A DNA stretch of 64,000 nt, taken from Nocardioides exalbidus. GTDB taxonomy: Bacteria > Actinomycetota > Actinomycetes > Propionibacteriales > Nocardioidaceae. The position numbers and the translations under genes were made by a program. Positions 14,889 to 22,909 of the stretch are shown piece after piece. The notes under the pieces were generated by a model that worked only from the letters and a program-made list of their open reading frames with translations, did no database searches and was not told where the DNA came from. The stretch spans positions 2,046,001-2,110,000 of the forward strand of contig NZ_FNRT01000002.1 of the NCBI RefSeq assembly GCF_900105585.1, given 5' to 3'. Positions within the stretch are counted from its first letter, which is position 1, and the number at the start of each line of letters is the position of its first letter.

Positions 14889-15272
14889 ATGGTGGAGGTC
14901 GTCGTCGGGGCGCTGGTGCGGGACGGTCAGGTCCTGCTGGTGCACCGGCGGCCCGACAAGCACGCGTTCCCCGGCACCTGGGACCTCCCTGGCGGGGTGG
15001 TCGAGGCGGGGGAGTCCGAGCTGGACGCGCTGGAGCGTGAGCTGCGTGAGGAGCTCGGCGTGGAGGCCGATACGTCCACGACGTCGCTGATGTGCCGGGT
15101 CGATCTCGGGACCGCGCACCTGGCCGCGTGGCTCGTGCCCGACTGGGCGGGCGAGCCGGCCAACGCCGCGCCCGAGGAGCACGACGACCTCGGCTGGTTC
15201 GGGCTCGACGAGCTACCTCCGCTCGTGCACGAGCTCGTGCGTCAGTCCGTCGTGACCGCGATGAGCACCTGA
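14889..15272 (+). CDS. NUDIX hydrolase
   Basis: A 127-residue protein with a full Nudix box from GGVVEAGES through RELREELGV (about residues 35-57), fitting GX5EX7REUXEEXGU. The preceding RRPDKHAFPGTWDLPGG resembles MutT and its relatives. It probably hydrolyses a nucleoside diphosphate derivative; the substrate is not evident. The gene is last in the rightward group and faces the DUF222-HNH gene tail to tail. Confidence 0.88.
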   Translation: MVEVVVGALVRDGQVLLVHRRPDKHAFPGTWDLPGGVVEAGESELDALERELREELGVEADTSTTSLMCRVDLGTAHLAAWLVPDWAGEPANAAPEEHDDLGWFGLDELPPLVHELVRQSVVTAMST

Positions 15273-15347
15273 CGGGAGGATGTTGCGGGAACGCTCGGAT
15301 CCGGATCTGGTCGGAGGGATGGACGGCCCACCCGGACGTGCCTGTGG

Positions 15348-15373
15348 CCCCGCCGTCGCGGTGACTGGCGGGG
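15348..15373. terminator. possible bidirectional hairpin between convergent genes
   Basis: CCCCGCC at 15348-15354 and GGCGGGG at 15367-15373 form a 7-bp stem with a 12-nt loop, in the 113-nt gap between the Nudix gene and the DUF222-HNH gene. There is no U-run, so termination is only suggested. Confidence 0.35.
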
Positions 15374-15385
15374 TGTGGGGCGGGG

Positions 15386-16792
15386 TCATGGTCGTTCGGG
15401 CTCGAGCCGGCTGGTGCCTGATCTGTCGCGTCGGAACCTGTGGCCGTGGGGGCTGGTCCACTCGAACACGCCGGGCGCGACCATCTGGTAGCGCCAGCTG
15501 GTGAAGGTCTTGAGCCGGTGGTGTGACCTGCACAGGCAGGCGAGGTTGTCGGACCGTGTGGGTCCTGGTTGTGGTCTGCCTTCGGCTTCGGCGTCGTGGT
15601 CGTACTCGACGACGTGGTCGACGTCGCAACGTCGGGCCGGTCTCGTGCAGTGCGGGAACACGCAGGTGCGGTCGCGCAGGATCACCTGCTCACGGATCCG
15701 GTCGGGGATCTCGTAGCCGGGAGCGTTGAGGTTGTGGTTGAGGTCGATGACCGGCTTCACGGTGATCGTGGTGCGGGAGTCGCCGCACCACGACTGGAGC
15801 TGCTCGAGAAGCAGGAGCTTCTGCCGGTTCTCCATCCGTCCGGTCGGCCCGAAGACCGTGCCCTCGCTGGTGATGTCGGCGTCGAAGTGGGCGTGGAAGA
15901 CTACCTCCCGCGCAACCGGAAGGTTGGGGAGGTCGGGTCTCGATACGCCTCCTCGTTCCTCGTCGGCTACTCGACCACCTGCAGAGAGGTCGAGGGCGGT
16001 CTGGGTGCGGGCGAGGTTGCCGAGGGCCTTGGCGCGGCGGACGTCGAGGGTCTCGGTGGACCCGAGGGCTTTCTGCGTGGCTGCGTCGCGCGCGAGGGCG
16101 TGGTCGAGGTCGATGCCGTCGGCGAGGTCGAGGTCGGCTTCGACGTGGATCGTCCCGGCGAAGTGCACGTCCTGATCCAGGACGGTGACATGCCGCGGAT
16201 CGACGTACAGGTAGCCGTCCTCCGGATCCGACCAGGGATCCGGGTGGGCGAGGTCGTAGCGCTTGATGGCTTCGGCGACGAGGCGGTCGAGCTGCGCGAC
16301 ACCGACCTTGCCTGCGACCGCGGCGACCTGGTCGTCGACCCACCCGGCTGCGTCACGGGTCAGCGAAGGAACAGAGTGGATGGTCGCCTCGGCGACGGAC
16401 CGGGCACGCCATGCCGGAACAGAGCCGGAGTGGACCTGACCCCACAACCGGGGGAGGCGGTGGCGGAGCTCGAGGGCGTGCCCGATGAGCTTCTTGGCCG
16501 CGGTCGTGCTGATGCCGAGGACGGCTCCGAGCTCGGCGACACAGAACTCCGCGACCAGCGGGCAGCCGTCGCCGGCGATGGGTTCTTCGTGCTCGGAGCC
16601 TGTTGTGGTGAAGGCGGCGGCGAGGTGGATCGACTCGGGTGGGTGCAGATCAGCCCACCGGGCGGCGAGGTCGAGCTGGTCGGCGGCTGCCTTGTCCTCG
16701 ACGGCCTTGCGGTCGCGCAGGGCAGCGAGCAGGGCCGAGGCAGTGAGGTCGTCGACCCCTGCCTCTGAAATCGCTGCCAGCGCTTCGCTCAT
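15386..16792 (-). CDS. DUF222 / HNH endonuclease domain protein (13E12 repeat type)
   Basis: A 468-residue protein. The N-terminal DUF222 part holds PLVAEFCVAELGAVLGIS (about residues 74-91) and ELRHRLPRLW (about 104-113). The C-terminal HNH part has RTCVFPHCTRPARRCDVDH and LACLCRSHHRLKT, giving the Cys4 zinc knuckle and the catalytic His. Such proteins, the 13E12 repeat family of mycobacteria, are multicopy in actinobacteria and probably nick DNA; their biology is poorly known. ATG at 16792 follows TACAAT by 7 nt, a clean leaderless promoter, so longer in-frame forms are rejected. A dispersed repeat sits in frame near the middle (15936-15983), encoding the insert around VADEERGGVSRPD. Confidence 0.82.
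   Translation of the reverse strand: MSEALAAISEAGVDDLTASALLAALRDRKAVEDKAAADQLDLAARWADLHPPESIHLAAAFTTTGSEHEEPIAGDGCPLVAEFCVAELGAVLGISTTAAKKLIGHALELRHRLPRLWGQVHSGSVPAWRARSVAEATIHSVPSLTRDAAGWVDDQVAAVAGKVGVAQLDRLVAEAIKRYDLAHPDPWSDPEDGYLYVDPRHVTVLDQDVHFAGTIHVEADLDLADGIDLDHALARDAATQKALGSTETLDVRRAKALGNLARTQTALDLSAGGRVADEERGGVSRPDLPNLPVAREVVFHAHFDADITSEGTVFGPTGRMENRQKLLLLEQLQSWCGDSRTTITVKPVIDLNHNLNAPGYEIPDRIREQVILRDRTCVFPHCTRPARRCDVDHVVEYDHDAEAEGRPQPGPTRSDNLACLCRSHHRLKTFTSWRYQMVAPGVFEWTSPHGHRFRRDRSGTSRLEPERP
15936..15983. repeat. dispersed imperfect inverted repeat inserted in frame in the HNH gene
   Basis: GGTCTCGATACGCC at one end and GGCTACTCGACCACC at the other form an imperfect inverted repeat around CCTCGTTCCTCGTC. 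Closely similar sequences are, from memory, scattered between genes in Nocardioides genomes. Here it lies inside coding sequence and keeps the frame open. No second copy was noticed in this window. Confidence 0.5.
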
Positions 16793-16799
16793 GTGTTCG

Positions 16800-16805
16800 A
16801 TTGTA
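16800..16805 (-). promoter_or_regulatory. -10 box of leaderless DUF222-HNH gene
   Basis: TACAAT on the minus strand, 7 nt before the ATG at 16792. It is among the closest matches to TATAAT in the window. Confidence 0.5.
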
Positions 16806-17026
16806 GGCGCGAGGACCGACAGCGGACATGCCGGAGCGCATCTGTGGGGAACGGGATCGACGTGGTCGTCAGGCTCGCTCCGCCAGCACCACCGCGCCGC
16901 GTGCGAGGTCTCGCCGAGGCCACTGCTGCGAACGCCCACTACGCCGTCGGAGGCCGCTGATGCAAGTCGGGGCGACCCCGCCACAGGTGGGTCATCTCAC
17001 ATGTGCTAGTCCGACGATCTCCCGTT
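16806..17026. other. intergenic stretch upstream of rex, no gene seen
   Basis: Part of a 305-nt gap between the divergent HNH and rex genes. The frame upstream of rex stays open, but without a ribosome site or a recognisable protein sequence, and the Rex family begins close to the chosen start. The region around 16930-17000 gives no tRNA cloverleaf and no T-loop sequence on either strand. Confidence 0.5.
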
Positions 17027-17044
17027 TTGTTCCTTCGTTCACAA
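17027..17044. promoter_or_regulatory. candidate Rex operator at its own promoter
   Basis: TTGTTCCTTCGTTCACAA against the Streptomyces consensus TTGTGAAnnnnTTCACAA: the right half is perfect and the left half keeps TTGT, so 11 of 14 defined positions agree. Rex is known to regulate its own operon with hemACD in Streptomyces coelicolor. Confidence 0.55.
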
Positions 17045-17055
17045 ACTCCTACAGT
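17027..17055 (+). promoter_or_regulatory. rex-hem operon promoter
   Basis: TTGTTC (17027-17032) and TACAGT (17050-17055) are separated by exactly 17 bp. Transcription would start near 17062 and run through rex, hemA, hemC and the cobA-hemD fusion. A Rex-type site occupies the -35 box and half of the spacer. Confidence 0.6.
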
Positions 17056-17097
17056 GACGGAGTCACGCGAGGTTCGCGGGACTGGAAAGAAGCAGCT

Positions 17098-17772
17098 GTG
17101 ACCGCACGGACCCCCGACTCTGCCCGGGACATTCCCGAAGCAACTGTCGCCAGGCTTCCCGTGTACTTGCGTGCCCTGACCGGCCTGGCCGAGGACGGCA
17201 CCACCACCTGCTCCAGCGAGGAGCTCGCCGCGTCTGCGGGCGTCAACAGCGCCAAGCTCCGCAAGGACCTCTCCTACCTCGGCAGCTACGGCACCCGCGG
17301 TGTCGGCTACGACGTGGAGTACCTCCGCTACCAGATCGCCCGCGAGATCGGCGTGACCCAGGACTGGCCCGTGGTCATCGTCGGCATCGGCAACCTCGGG
17401 CACGCGCTCGCCAACTACTCCGGGTTCCGCAGCCGCGGCTTCCGGGTGGTCGCGCTGCTCGACGCCGACCCCGACCGGCACACCGACGTGGTCGCCGGCC
17501 TCGAGGTCCGCAGCTTCGAGGACCTCGAGACGATCGTCGCCGAGCACGACGTCTCCATCGGCGTCATCGCGACCCCGGCTGTCGCCGCCCAGTCGGTCGC
17601 CGACCGGATGGTCGCCTCCGGCATCACCAGCATCCTGAACTTCGCCCCGACCGTCCTGACGGCGCCGGAGGGGGTCGACGTACGCAAGGTCGACCTGTCG
17701 ATCGAGCTGCAGATCCTGGCGTACCACGAGCAGCGCAAGGCGGGGGCCATCGAGACGGAGGTCCTGTCATGA
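17098..17772 (+). CDS. rex: redox-sensing transcriptional repressor Rex
   Basis: A 224-residue regulator that binds DNA when NADH/NAD+ is low and releases it when NADH rises. The N-terminal winged helix contains ARLPVYLRALTGL, ELAASAGVNSAKLRKDLSYL (about residues 42-61) and GSYGTRGVGYDV. The Rossmann domain follows with VVIVGIGNLGHAL (about 92-104) and LLDADPDR. The GTG at 17098 is the chosen start; GGAAAGAAG lies just upstream and the family begins here. The stop overlaps the hemA start by 4 nt (ATGA), so rex and hemA are translationally coupled. Confidence 0.95.
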   Translation: MTARTPDSARDIPEATVARLPVYLRALTGLAEDGTTTCSSEELAASAGVNSAKLRKDLSYLGSYGTRGVGYDVEYLRYQIAREIGVTQDWPVVIVGIGNLGHALANYSGFRSRGFRVVALLDADPDRHTDVVAGLEVRSFEDLETIVAEHDVSIGVIATPAVAAQSVADRMVASGITSILNFAPTVLTAPEGVDVRKVDLSIELQILAYHEQRKAGAIETEVLS

Positions 17773-19055
17773 GCGTCCTGGTCGTGGGGATCTCCCACAA
17801 GTCCGCACCCGTGGGTCTCCTCGAGAAGCTCGCCCTCGACCCCGACGGCGCGATCAAGCTGGTCGGCGACGTCGTCGCCGGCGAGCACGTCACCGAGGCC
17901 ACCGCGATCGTGACCTGCAACCGCCTCGAGGTCTACGCCGAGGTCGACCGCTTCCACGGCAGCGTCGAGGACGTCTCCGGCCTCCTCGTCGCGCGCGCCG
18001 AGCAGCCGACCGAGGCGATGCTGCGCCACCTCTACGTCCACTACGACGAGGGCGCGGTCTCCCATCTCTTCCAGGTCGCCGCCGGCCTCGACTCGATGGT
18101 CGTCGGCGAGGGCCAGATCCTCGGCCAGACCCGCGACGCGCTGCGGATCGGCCAGGAGCACGGCACCGTCGGACCGGCCCTCAACACCCTCTTCCAGCAG
18201 GCGCTCCGGGTCGGCAAGCGCGCCCACGCCGAGACCGACATCGACCGCGCCGCCCCGTCGCTGGTCAGCACCGCGCTCGAGCGCAGCACCGCGCCCGTCG
18301 AGGGCGCCCGCGCCGTCGTCATCGGCGCGGGTGCGATGGCCTCGCTCGCCGTCGCCCACCTCGCCCGCGGCGGTGCGTCGAGCATCTCCGTCCTCAACCG
18401 CACCGCGAGCCGGGCCCAGCGCCTCGCCCAGGAGTACGGCGCCACGTCGCTGCCGATGTCGGCCCTGGTCGACGAGCTCGCGGGCGCCGACATCGTCGTC
18501 TCGTGCACGGGTGCGCCCGAGCCGCTCGTCCGGCTGGTCGACGTGGTCACCGCCCGCGGCGGCAGCGACCGGCCGCTGACGGTCATCGACCTCGCCCTGC
18601 CGCACGACGTCGACCCCAAGCTCGACGAGCTGCCGGGCGTCGAGCTCATCAACCTCACCAGCCTCGCCGACGCCCTCCGCGGCCTCGAGGCGACCGCGGG
18701 CGTCGACGACGTCCGCACCATCGTCGGCCAGGAGATCGCCGCCTTCCTCGCCGTGCGCCGCCAGGCGAGCGTCACGCCGACCGTGGTCGCGCTGCGCTCC
18801 ATGGCCACCGCGGTCGTCGACGCCGAGATGGAGCGCCTCGCGACCCGCCTTCCCGACCTCGACGAGGCCACCCGCGCCGAGGTGCTGCACACCGTGCGCC
18901 GGGTCGCCGACAAGCTGCTCCACGAGCCGACCGTCCGGGTCAAGGAGCTCGCCGACGCCGAGCCCGCCGTGTCCTACACCGCGGCGCTGGCCGAGCTGTT
19001 CCGCCTCGACCCGCAGGCGGTCGACCGGGTGACGCGGGCGGAGGGCAAGTCGTGA
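17769..19055 (+). CDS. hemA: glutamyl-tRNA reductase
   Basis: A 428-residue enzyme that reduces glutamyl-tRNA to glutamate-1-semialdehyde with NADPH, the committed step of the C5 haem pathway. Visible are VVGISHKSAP (residues 5-14), the catalytic cysteine in VTCNRLEVY (C50), and GLDSMVVGEGQILGQ (about 105-119). The NADPH domain follows with VIGAGAMASLA (about 184-194), then the C-terminal dimerisation helices. The product goes to hemL, found 5 kb downstream. The stop overlaps hemC by 4 nt (GTGA), and expression is expected to follow Rex. Confidence 0.96.
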   Translation: MSVLVVGISHKSAPVGLLEKLALDPDGAIKLVGDVVAGEHVTEATAIVTCNRLEVYAEVDRFHGSVEDVSGLLVARAEQPTEAMLRHLYVHYDEGAVSHLFQVAAGLDSMVVGEGQILGQTRDALRIGQEHGTVGPALNTLFQQALRVGKRAHAETDIDRAAPSLVSTALERSTAPVEGARAVVIGAGAMASLAVAHLARGGASSISVLNRTASRAQRLAQEYGATSLPMSALVDELAGADIVVSCTGAPEPLVRLVDVVTARGGSDRPLTVIDLALPHDVDPKLDELPGVELINLTSLADALRGLEATAGVDDVRTIVGQEIAAFLAVRRQASVTPTVVALRSMATAVVDAEMERLATRLPDLDEATRAEVLHTVRRVADKLLHEPTVRVKELADAEPAVSYTAALAELFRLDPQAVDRVTRAEGKS

Positions 19056-20002
19056 ACGCCCCCACCTCGAGGCCGATCCGCCTCGGCACCCGCGCCTCGG
19101 CCCTCGCCACCACGCAGTCCGGGCACGTCGCCGACCTGATCCGCGAGCGCCTCGGCTGCGAGGTCGAGCTCGTCGAGGTCGCGACCGAGGGCGACGTGAG
19201 CAGCGCCCCGCTCGCCACGATGGGTGGCACCGGCGTCTTCGTCAGCGCGCTGCGCGACGCCCTGCTCGAGGGCCGCGTCGACGTCGCCGTCCACTCGCTC
19301 AAGGACCTCCCGACCGCACCCGCCGACGGCATCGCGCTCGCCGCGATCCCGCCCCGCGAGGACCCGCGCGACGTCGTCGTCGCCCGTGACGGCCTGACCC
19401 TCGGTGAGCTGCCCGTCGGCAGCCGCCTCGGCACCGGCTCGCCGCGCCGGGTCAGCCAGCTCGCGGCGCTCGGCCTCGGCCTCGAGCTCGAGGGCATCCG
19501 CGGCAACGTCGACACCCGGATCCGCAAGGTGCGCGAGGGGCACTACGACGCCGTCGTGCTCGCCCGCGCGGGTCTCGCCCGCCTCGGTCGCCTCGAGGAG
19601 GTCACCGAGGTGCTCGACCCGCTCCAGATGCTTCCCGCGCCCGGCCAGGGCGCCCTCGCGATCGAGTGCCGCAGCGACGACGAGCTCGTCACCGCGCTGG
19701 CGCAGCTCGACGACCCCGCCACCCGCGCCGCGGTCACCGCCGAGCGCGCGGTCCTGTCCACCCTGGAGGCCGGCTGCTCGGCCCCGCTCGGTGCACTGGC
19801 CGACGTGGTCGAGGGCGACGACGGCGACGAGCTGTGGCTGCGCGCGGTCGCCCTGTCGGAGGACGGAGGGCTGTCGGTGCGGATGAGCGCCAGCGGCCCC
19901 GTCGACGACGCCGCCGGACTCGGACAACGCCTCGCGAGCGAGATGCTCGCCGAGGGAGCAGCAGACCTGATGACGGCACCACATTTCGAGGACCACCAGT
20001 GA
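19052..20002 (+). CDS. hemC: porphobilinogen deaminase (hydroxymethylbilane synthase)
   Basis: A 316-residue enzyme that joins four porphobilinogens into hydroxymethylbilane. Motifs: IRLGTRASALATTQ (about residues 8-21), VDVAVHSLKDLPT (about 76-88), GTGSPRRVSQL (about 129-139), GIRGNVDTRIRKV (about 150-162) and the dipyrromethane-binding cysteine in LEAGCSAPLG (about 242-251). The start is GTG at 19052, overlapping the hemA stop; several ATGs upstream belong to the wrong frame. It ends 13 nt before the cobA-hemD fusion. Confidence 0.95.
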   Translation: MNAPTSRPIRLGTRASALATTQSGHVADLIRERLGCEVELVEVATEGDVSSAPLATMGGTGVFVSALRDALLEGRVDVAVHSLKDLPTAPADGIALAAIPPREDPRDVVVARDGLTLGELPVGSRLGTGSPRRVSQLAALGLGLELEGIRGNVDTRIRKVREGHYDAVVLARAGLARLGRLEEVTEVLDPLQMLPAPGQGALAIECRSDDELVTALAQLDDPATRAAVTAERAVLSTLEAGCSAPLGALADVVEGDDGDELWLRAVALSEDGGLSVRMSASGPVDDAAGLGQRLASEMLAEGAADLMTAPHFEDHQ

Positions 20003-20015
20003 GGAACCAGCACGC

Positions 20016-21665
20016 ATGACGCGAGTACAGACCCCGCAGGAGACCACCCCCGCCAACCCGGGCTGGGTGTCGTTCGTCGGCGCCGGTCCCGGTGACCCGG
20101 GCCTGCTGACGGTTCGGGCCGTGGAGCTCATCAAGACCGCCGACGTGGTCGTGACCGAGGCGCCGGAGCACGTCGACCTCGTCCGCCAGCTGCTCGGCCT
20201 CGTCGAGGGGCCCGAGGGCGGCTTCGAGGGTGGCCCGGAGATCGTCGACGGCGGCTTCGGCGAGGACGGCCAGCCCCTGACCCACGCGGCGCGCGGCAAG
20301 GTCGTCGTACGCCACGGCAAGAAGCAGCGCGTGGTTCGCCTGATGACCGGCGACCCGTTCCTCTACGCCTCCGGCCCGGAGGAGGCGCAGGCGTGCGCCA
20401 AGGCGGGCGTCGGCTTCGACGTCGTGCCCGGCGTGTCGTCCGTCAGCGCCGTCCCGGCCTACGCCGGCATCCCGCTGACGACCAAGCGTCACAAGGAGAT
20501 GGCCGTCGTCACCTGCGGCGACAAGGTCGACTGGAGCGCGTACGCCGACGACCGCACCCTCGTGCTGCTCTCCGGCGTGGGCAGCATCGGCGAGACCGCC
20601 GCCGCCCTCATCGAGGCCGGCCGCTCGGGCGAGACCCCCGTCGCGGTGACCCGCGTCGGGACCACGACCGAGCAGCAGACCCTCGTCTCCACCCTCGCCG
20701 CCGTCGCCGCCGACGTCCGCGCCGCGCGGGTCGCGCCGCCGGCGATCATCGTCGTCGGTGACGTGGTCGACCTGCGCGAGACGCTGTCGTGGTTCGAGAC
20801 CAAGCCGCTCTTCGGCTGGCGCGCGCTGGTGCCCCGCACCAAGGAGCAGGCCGGCTCGCTGTCGCGCCGGCTGCGCGAGTACGGCGCCGTGCCCGAGGAG
20901 GTGCCCACGATCTCGGTGGAGCCGCCGCGCAACCCGCTGCAGATGGACAAGGCCGTCCGCGGCCTCGTCGAGGGTCGCTACGAGTGGATCGCCTTCACCT
21001 CCGTCAACGCCGTCAAGGCGGTGCGCGAGAAGTTCGAGGAGTACGGCCTCGACGCGCGCGCCTTCTCCGGCCTGAAGATCGCGGCCGTGGGCGACAAGAC
21101 CGCCCAGGCGATCGCCGACTGGGGCCTGCGCGCCGACCTGGTGCCGTCCGGCGAGCAGTCCGCCGCCGGCCTGCTCGAGGAGTGGCCGCCCTACGACGAG
21201 CTGCTCGACCCGATCAACCGGGTCTTCCTCCCGCGCGCCGACATCGCCACGGAGAACCTCGTCGCCGGCCTCATCGACCTCGGCTGGGAGTGCGACGACG
21301 TCACGGCCTACCGGACCGTGCGGGCCACCCCGCCGCCGGCGCCGGTGCGCGACGCGATCAAGACCGGCAAGTTCGACGCCGTCGTGTTCACGTCGTCCTC
21401 GACGGTGCGCAACCTCGTCGGCATCGCCGGCAAGCCGCACCCGTCGACGATCATCGCCGTCATCGGTCCCGCCACCGCGAAGACCGCGGAGGAGCACGGC
21501 CTGCGGGTCGACGTCCTGGCTCCCTCGCCCGACGTCGAGGTCCTCGTCGACGCGCTGGCCGACTTCGGTTCCTCGCGACGCCTCGCGATGCTGGAGGCCG
21601 GCGAGCCGGTCACCCGCCCGAGCGAGCGCACGCCGTCGGGTCGCCGCAAGGCCCGCGCGAAGTAG
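20016..21665 (+). CDS. hemD: bifunctional uroporphyrinogen-III C-methyltransferase / uroporphyrinogen-III synthase
   Basis: A 549-residue fusion. Residues 15-255 are a SUMT/CobA methyltransferase domain: VGAGPGDPGLLTVRA (about 20-34), VRLMTGDPFLYASGPEE (about 108-124), VVPGVSSVSAVPAYAGIPLT (about 136-155) and PAIIVVGDVV (about 243-252). Residues 268-520 are a HemD domain, with ALVPRTKEQAG, WIAFTSVNAVKAV, AVGDKTAQAI and VFTSSSTVRNL. The last 30 residues are basic and probably disordered. The protein would close hydroxymethylbilane to uroporphyrinogen III and could methylate it towards sirohaem or corrinoids. Such fusions are known in actinobacteria. It is the last gene of the rex operon; hemB follows after 75 nt with its own ribosome site. 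Confidence 0.92.
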   Translation: MTRVQTPQETTPANPGWVSFVGAGPGDPGLLTVRAVELIKTADVVVTEAPEHVDLVRQLLGLVEGPEGGFEGGPEIVDGGFGEDGQPLTHAARGKVVVRHGKKQRVVRLMTGDPFLYASGPEEAQACAKAGVGFDVVPGVSSVSAVPAYAGIPLTTKRHKEMAVVTCGDKVDWSAYADDRTLVLLSGVGSIGETAAALIEAGRSGETPVAVTRVGTTTEQQTLVSTLAAVAADVRAARVAPPAIIVVGDVVDLRETLSWFETKPLFGWRALVPRTKEQAGSLSRRLREYGAVPEEVPTISVEPPRNPLQMDKAVRGLVEGRYEWIAFTSVNAVKAVREKFEEYGLDARAFSGLKIAAVGDKTAQAIADWGLRADLVPSGEQSAAGLLEEWPPYDELLDPINRVFLPRADIATENLVAGLIDLGWECDDVTAYRTVRATPPPAPVRDAIKTGKFDAVVFTSSSTVRNLVGIAGKPHPSTIIAVIGPATAKTAEEHGLRVDVLAPSPDVEVLVDALADFGSSRRLAMLEAGEPVTRPSERTPSGRRKARAK

Positions 21666-21740
21666 TCGTCGAGCGGTGGGTGGGACGGGTTCTCCGAGCC
21701 GGGAACCCGTCCCGCACACCGCTGCGGGAGGATGGTCGGC

Positions 21741-22736
21741 GTGACTGACGAGTTCCAGGTCCAGGCCCCGCTCATCCGACCCCGGCGACTGCGCCGCACC
21801 CCGGCACTGCGCCGGATGGTCGCCGAGACCCACGTGCTGCCGAGCCAGCTCGTGCTGCCGGTCTTCGTCCGCGAGGGCATCTCGGAGCCGCAGCCGATCG
21901 CCACCATGCCCGGCGTCGTGCAGCACTCCCGCGACTCGCTCAGGGCCGCGGTCACCGAGGCGGCCGAGCTCGGCCTCGGCGGCGTGATGCTCTTCGGGAT
22001 CCCCGAGCACAAGGACGCCACCGGTTCCGGCGGCATCGACCCCGGCGGCGTGCTCAACCTCGCGATCACCGACGTGGTCGCCGAGGTCGGCGACCAGCTC
22101 ACGGTCATGTCGGACCTCTGCCTCGACGAGTTCACCGACCACGGCCACTGCGGCGTGCTCACGCCCGACGGCGAGGTCGACAACGACCTCACGCTGGCGG
22201 CGTACGCCGAGATGGCGCTCGCCCAGGCCGCCGCGGGCGTCGACATGGTCGGCCCGAGCGGGATGATGGACGGCCAGGTGGCCGTCGTGCGCCAGGCGCT
22301 CGACGCGGCCAGCCACACGAGCGTCTCGATCCTCGCCTACTCCGCGAAGTACGCCTCGGCCTTCTTCGGCCCCTTCCGCGAGGCGGTCGACTCCTCGCTC
22401 ACCGGCGACCGCAAGACCTACCAGCAGGACCCGGCCAACGGCCTCGAGGGCGTGCGCGAGGTGCTCCTCGACGTCGAGGAGGGCGCCGACATCGTGATGG
22501 TGAAGCCGGCCCTGGCCTACCTCGACGTGATCCGCCGCGTGCGCGACGCAGTCGACATCCCGGTCGCGGCCTACAACATCTCGGGTGAGTACGCCATGGT
22601 CGAGGCGGCCGCCGCCAACGGCTGGATCGACCGCGAGGCCGCCATCGTCGAGACCCTCACCTCGATCCGCCGCGCCGGCGCGGACGTGATCCTCACCTAC
22701 TGGGCCTCCGAGGCCGCCCGGCTCTTCCGCCGCTGA
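21741..22736 (+). CDS. hemB: porphobilinogen synthase (5-aminolevulinate dehydratase)
   Basis: A 331-residue enzyme condensing two 5-aminolevulinates to porphobilinogen. Motifs: [18 protein letters not shown] (about residues 12-29), [25 protein letters not shown] (metal-binding region, about 121-137), [17 protein letters not shown] (first Schiff-base lysine) and [12 protein letters not shown] (second Schiff-base lysine). I chose GTG at 21741 because GGGAGGA stands 8 nt before it; the in-frame ATG three codons earlier overlaps that ribosome site. The metal region carries cysteines (C..C), fitting a zinc-type or mixed enzyme. Two palindromic repeats follow the stop. Confidence 0.94.
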   Translation: MTDEFQVQAPLIRPRRLRRTPALRRMVAETHVLPSQLVLPVFVREGISEPQPIATMPGVVQHSRDSLRAAVTEAAELGLGGVMLFGIPEHKDATGSGGIDPGGVLNLAITDVVAEVGDQLTVMSDLCLDEFTDHGHCGVLTPDGEVDNDLTLAAYAEMALAQAAAGVDMVGPSGMMDGQVAVVRQALDAASHTSVSILAYSAKYASAFFGPFREAVDSSLTGDRKTYQQDPANGLEGVREVLLDVEEGADIVMVKPALAYLDVIRRVRDAVDIPVAAYNISGEYAMVEAAAANGWIDREAAIVETLTSIRRAGADVILTYWASEAARLFRR

Positions 22737-22769
22737 GCGTGGGCTCCGGTCGCACTCGCCGCCGCCTGA

Positions 22770-22819
22770 GCGGTGTGTGAGCCACATTCCTGAGGTGCGG
22801 AACGTGGCTCACACACCGC
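22770..22819. repeat. long palindromic (REP-like) element 1
   Basis: Arms of 21 nt (22770-22790 and 22799-22819) pair with a single mismatch around an 8-nt loop. The core is GTGAGCCAC with TTCC towards the loop. It lies between the convergent hemB and transglycosylase genes and could also end transcription. A degenerate relative follows at 22853. Confidence 0.65.
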
Positions 22820-22852
22820 CCACGGGAGTGTCGTACGCCGACACGCGGGCGA

Positions 22853-22902
22853 GCGGTGTGCCACCCACATCCGCGACCCGCGGAATGTGGCTCACGCACC
22901 GC
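22853..22902. repeat. long palindromic (REP-like) element 2
   Basis: GCGGTGTGCCACCCACATCC pairs imperfectly with the right arm ending GTGGCTCACGCACCGC. The right arm is nearly the same sequence as the right arm of element 1, so the two are copies of one element. It ends 8 nt before the transglycosylase stop codon. Confidence 0.6.
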
Positions 22903-22909
22903 TGAGCGG

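Noticed and set aside
16930..17000. Possible tRNA upstream of rex, because the opposite-strand translation resembles peptides often seen over tRNA genes.
   Set aside because: No T-loop sequence (GGTTCGA-type) and no acceptor stem on either strand.
16828..17097. N-terminal extension of rex by 90 codons.
   Set aside because: No ribosome site; it runs through the promoter and Rex site; the Rex family begins at the chosen GTG.
19734..22787. Very long open frame on the minus strand (over 1000 codons) across hemC-hemD-hemB.
   Set aside because: It is antisense to three recognised enzymes with full motifs; high third-position GC keeps the opposite frame open. Its sequence is Arg/Gly/Ala/Asp-rich without a domain.
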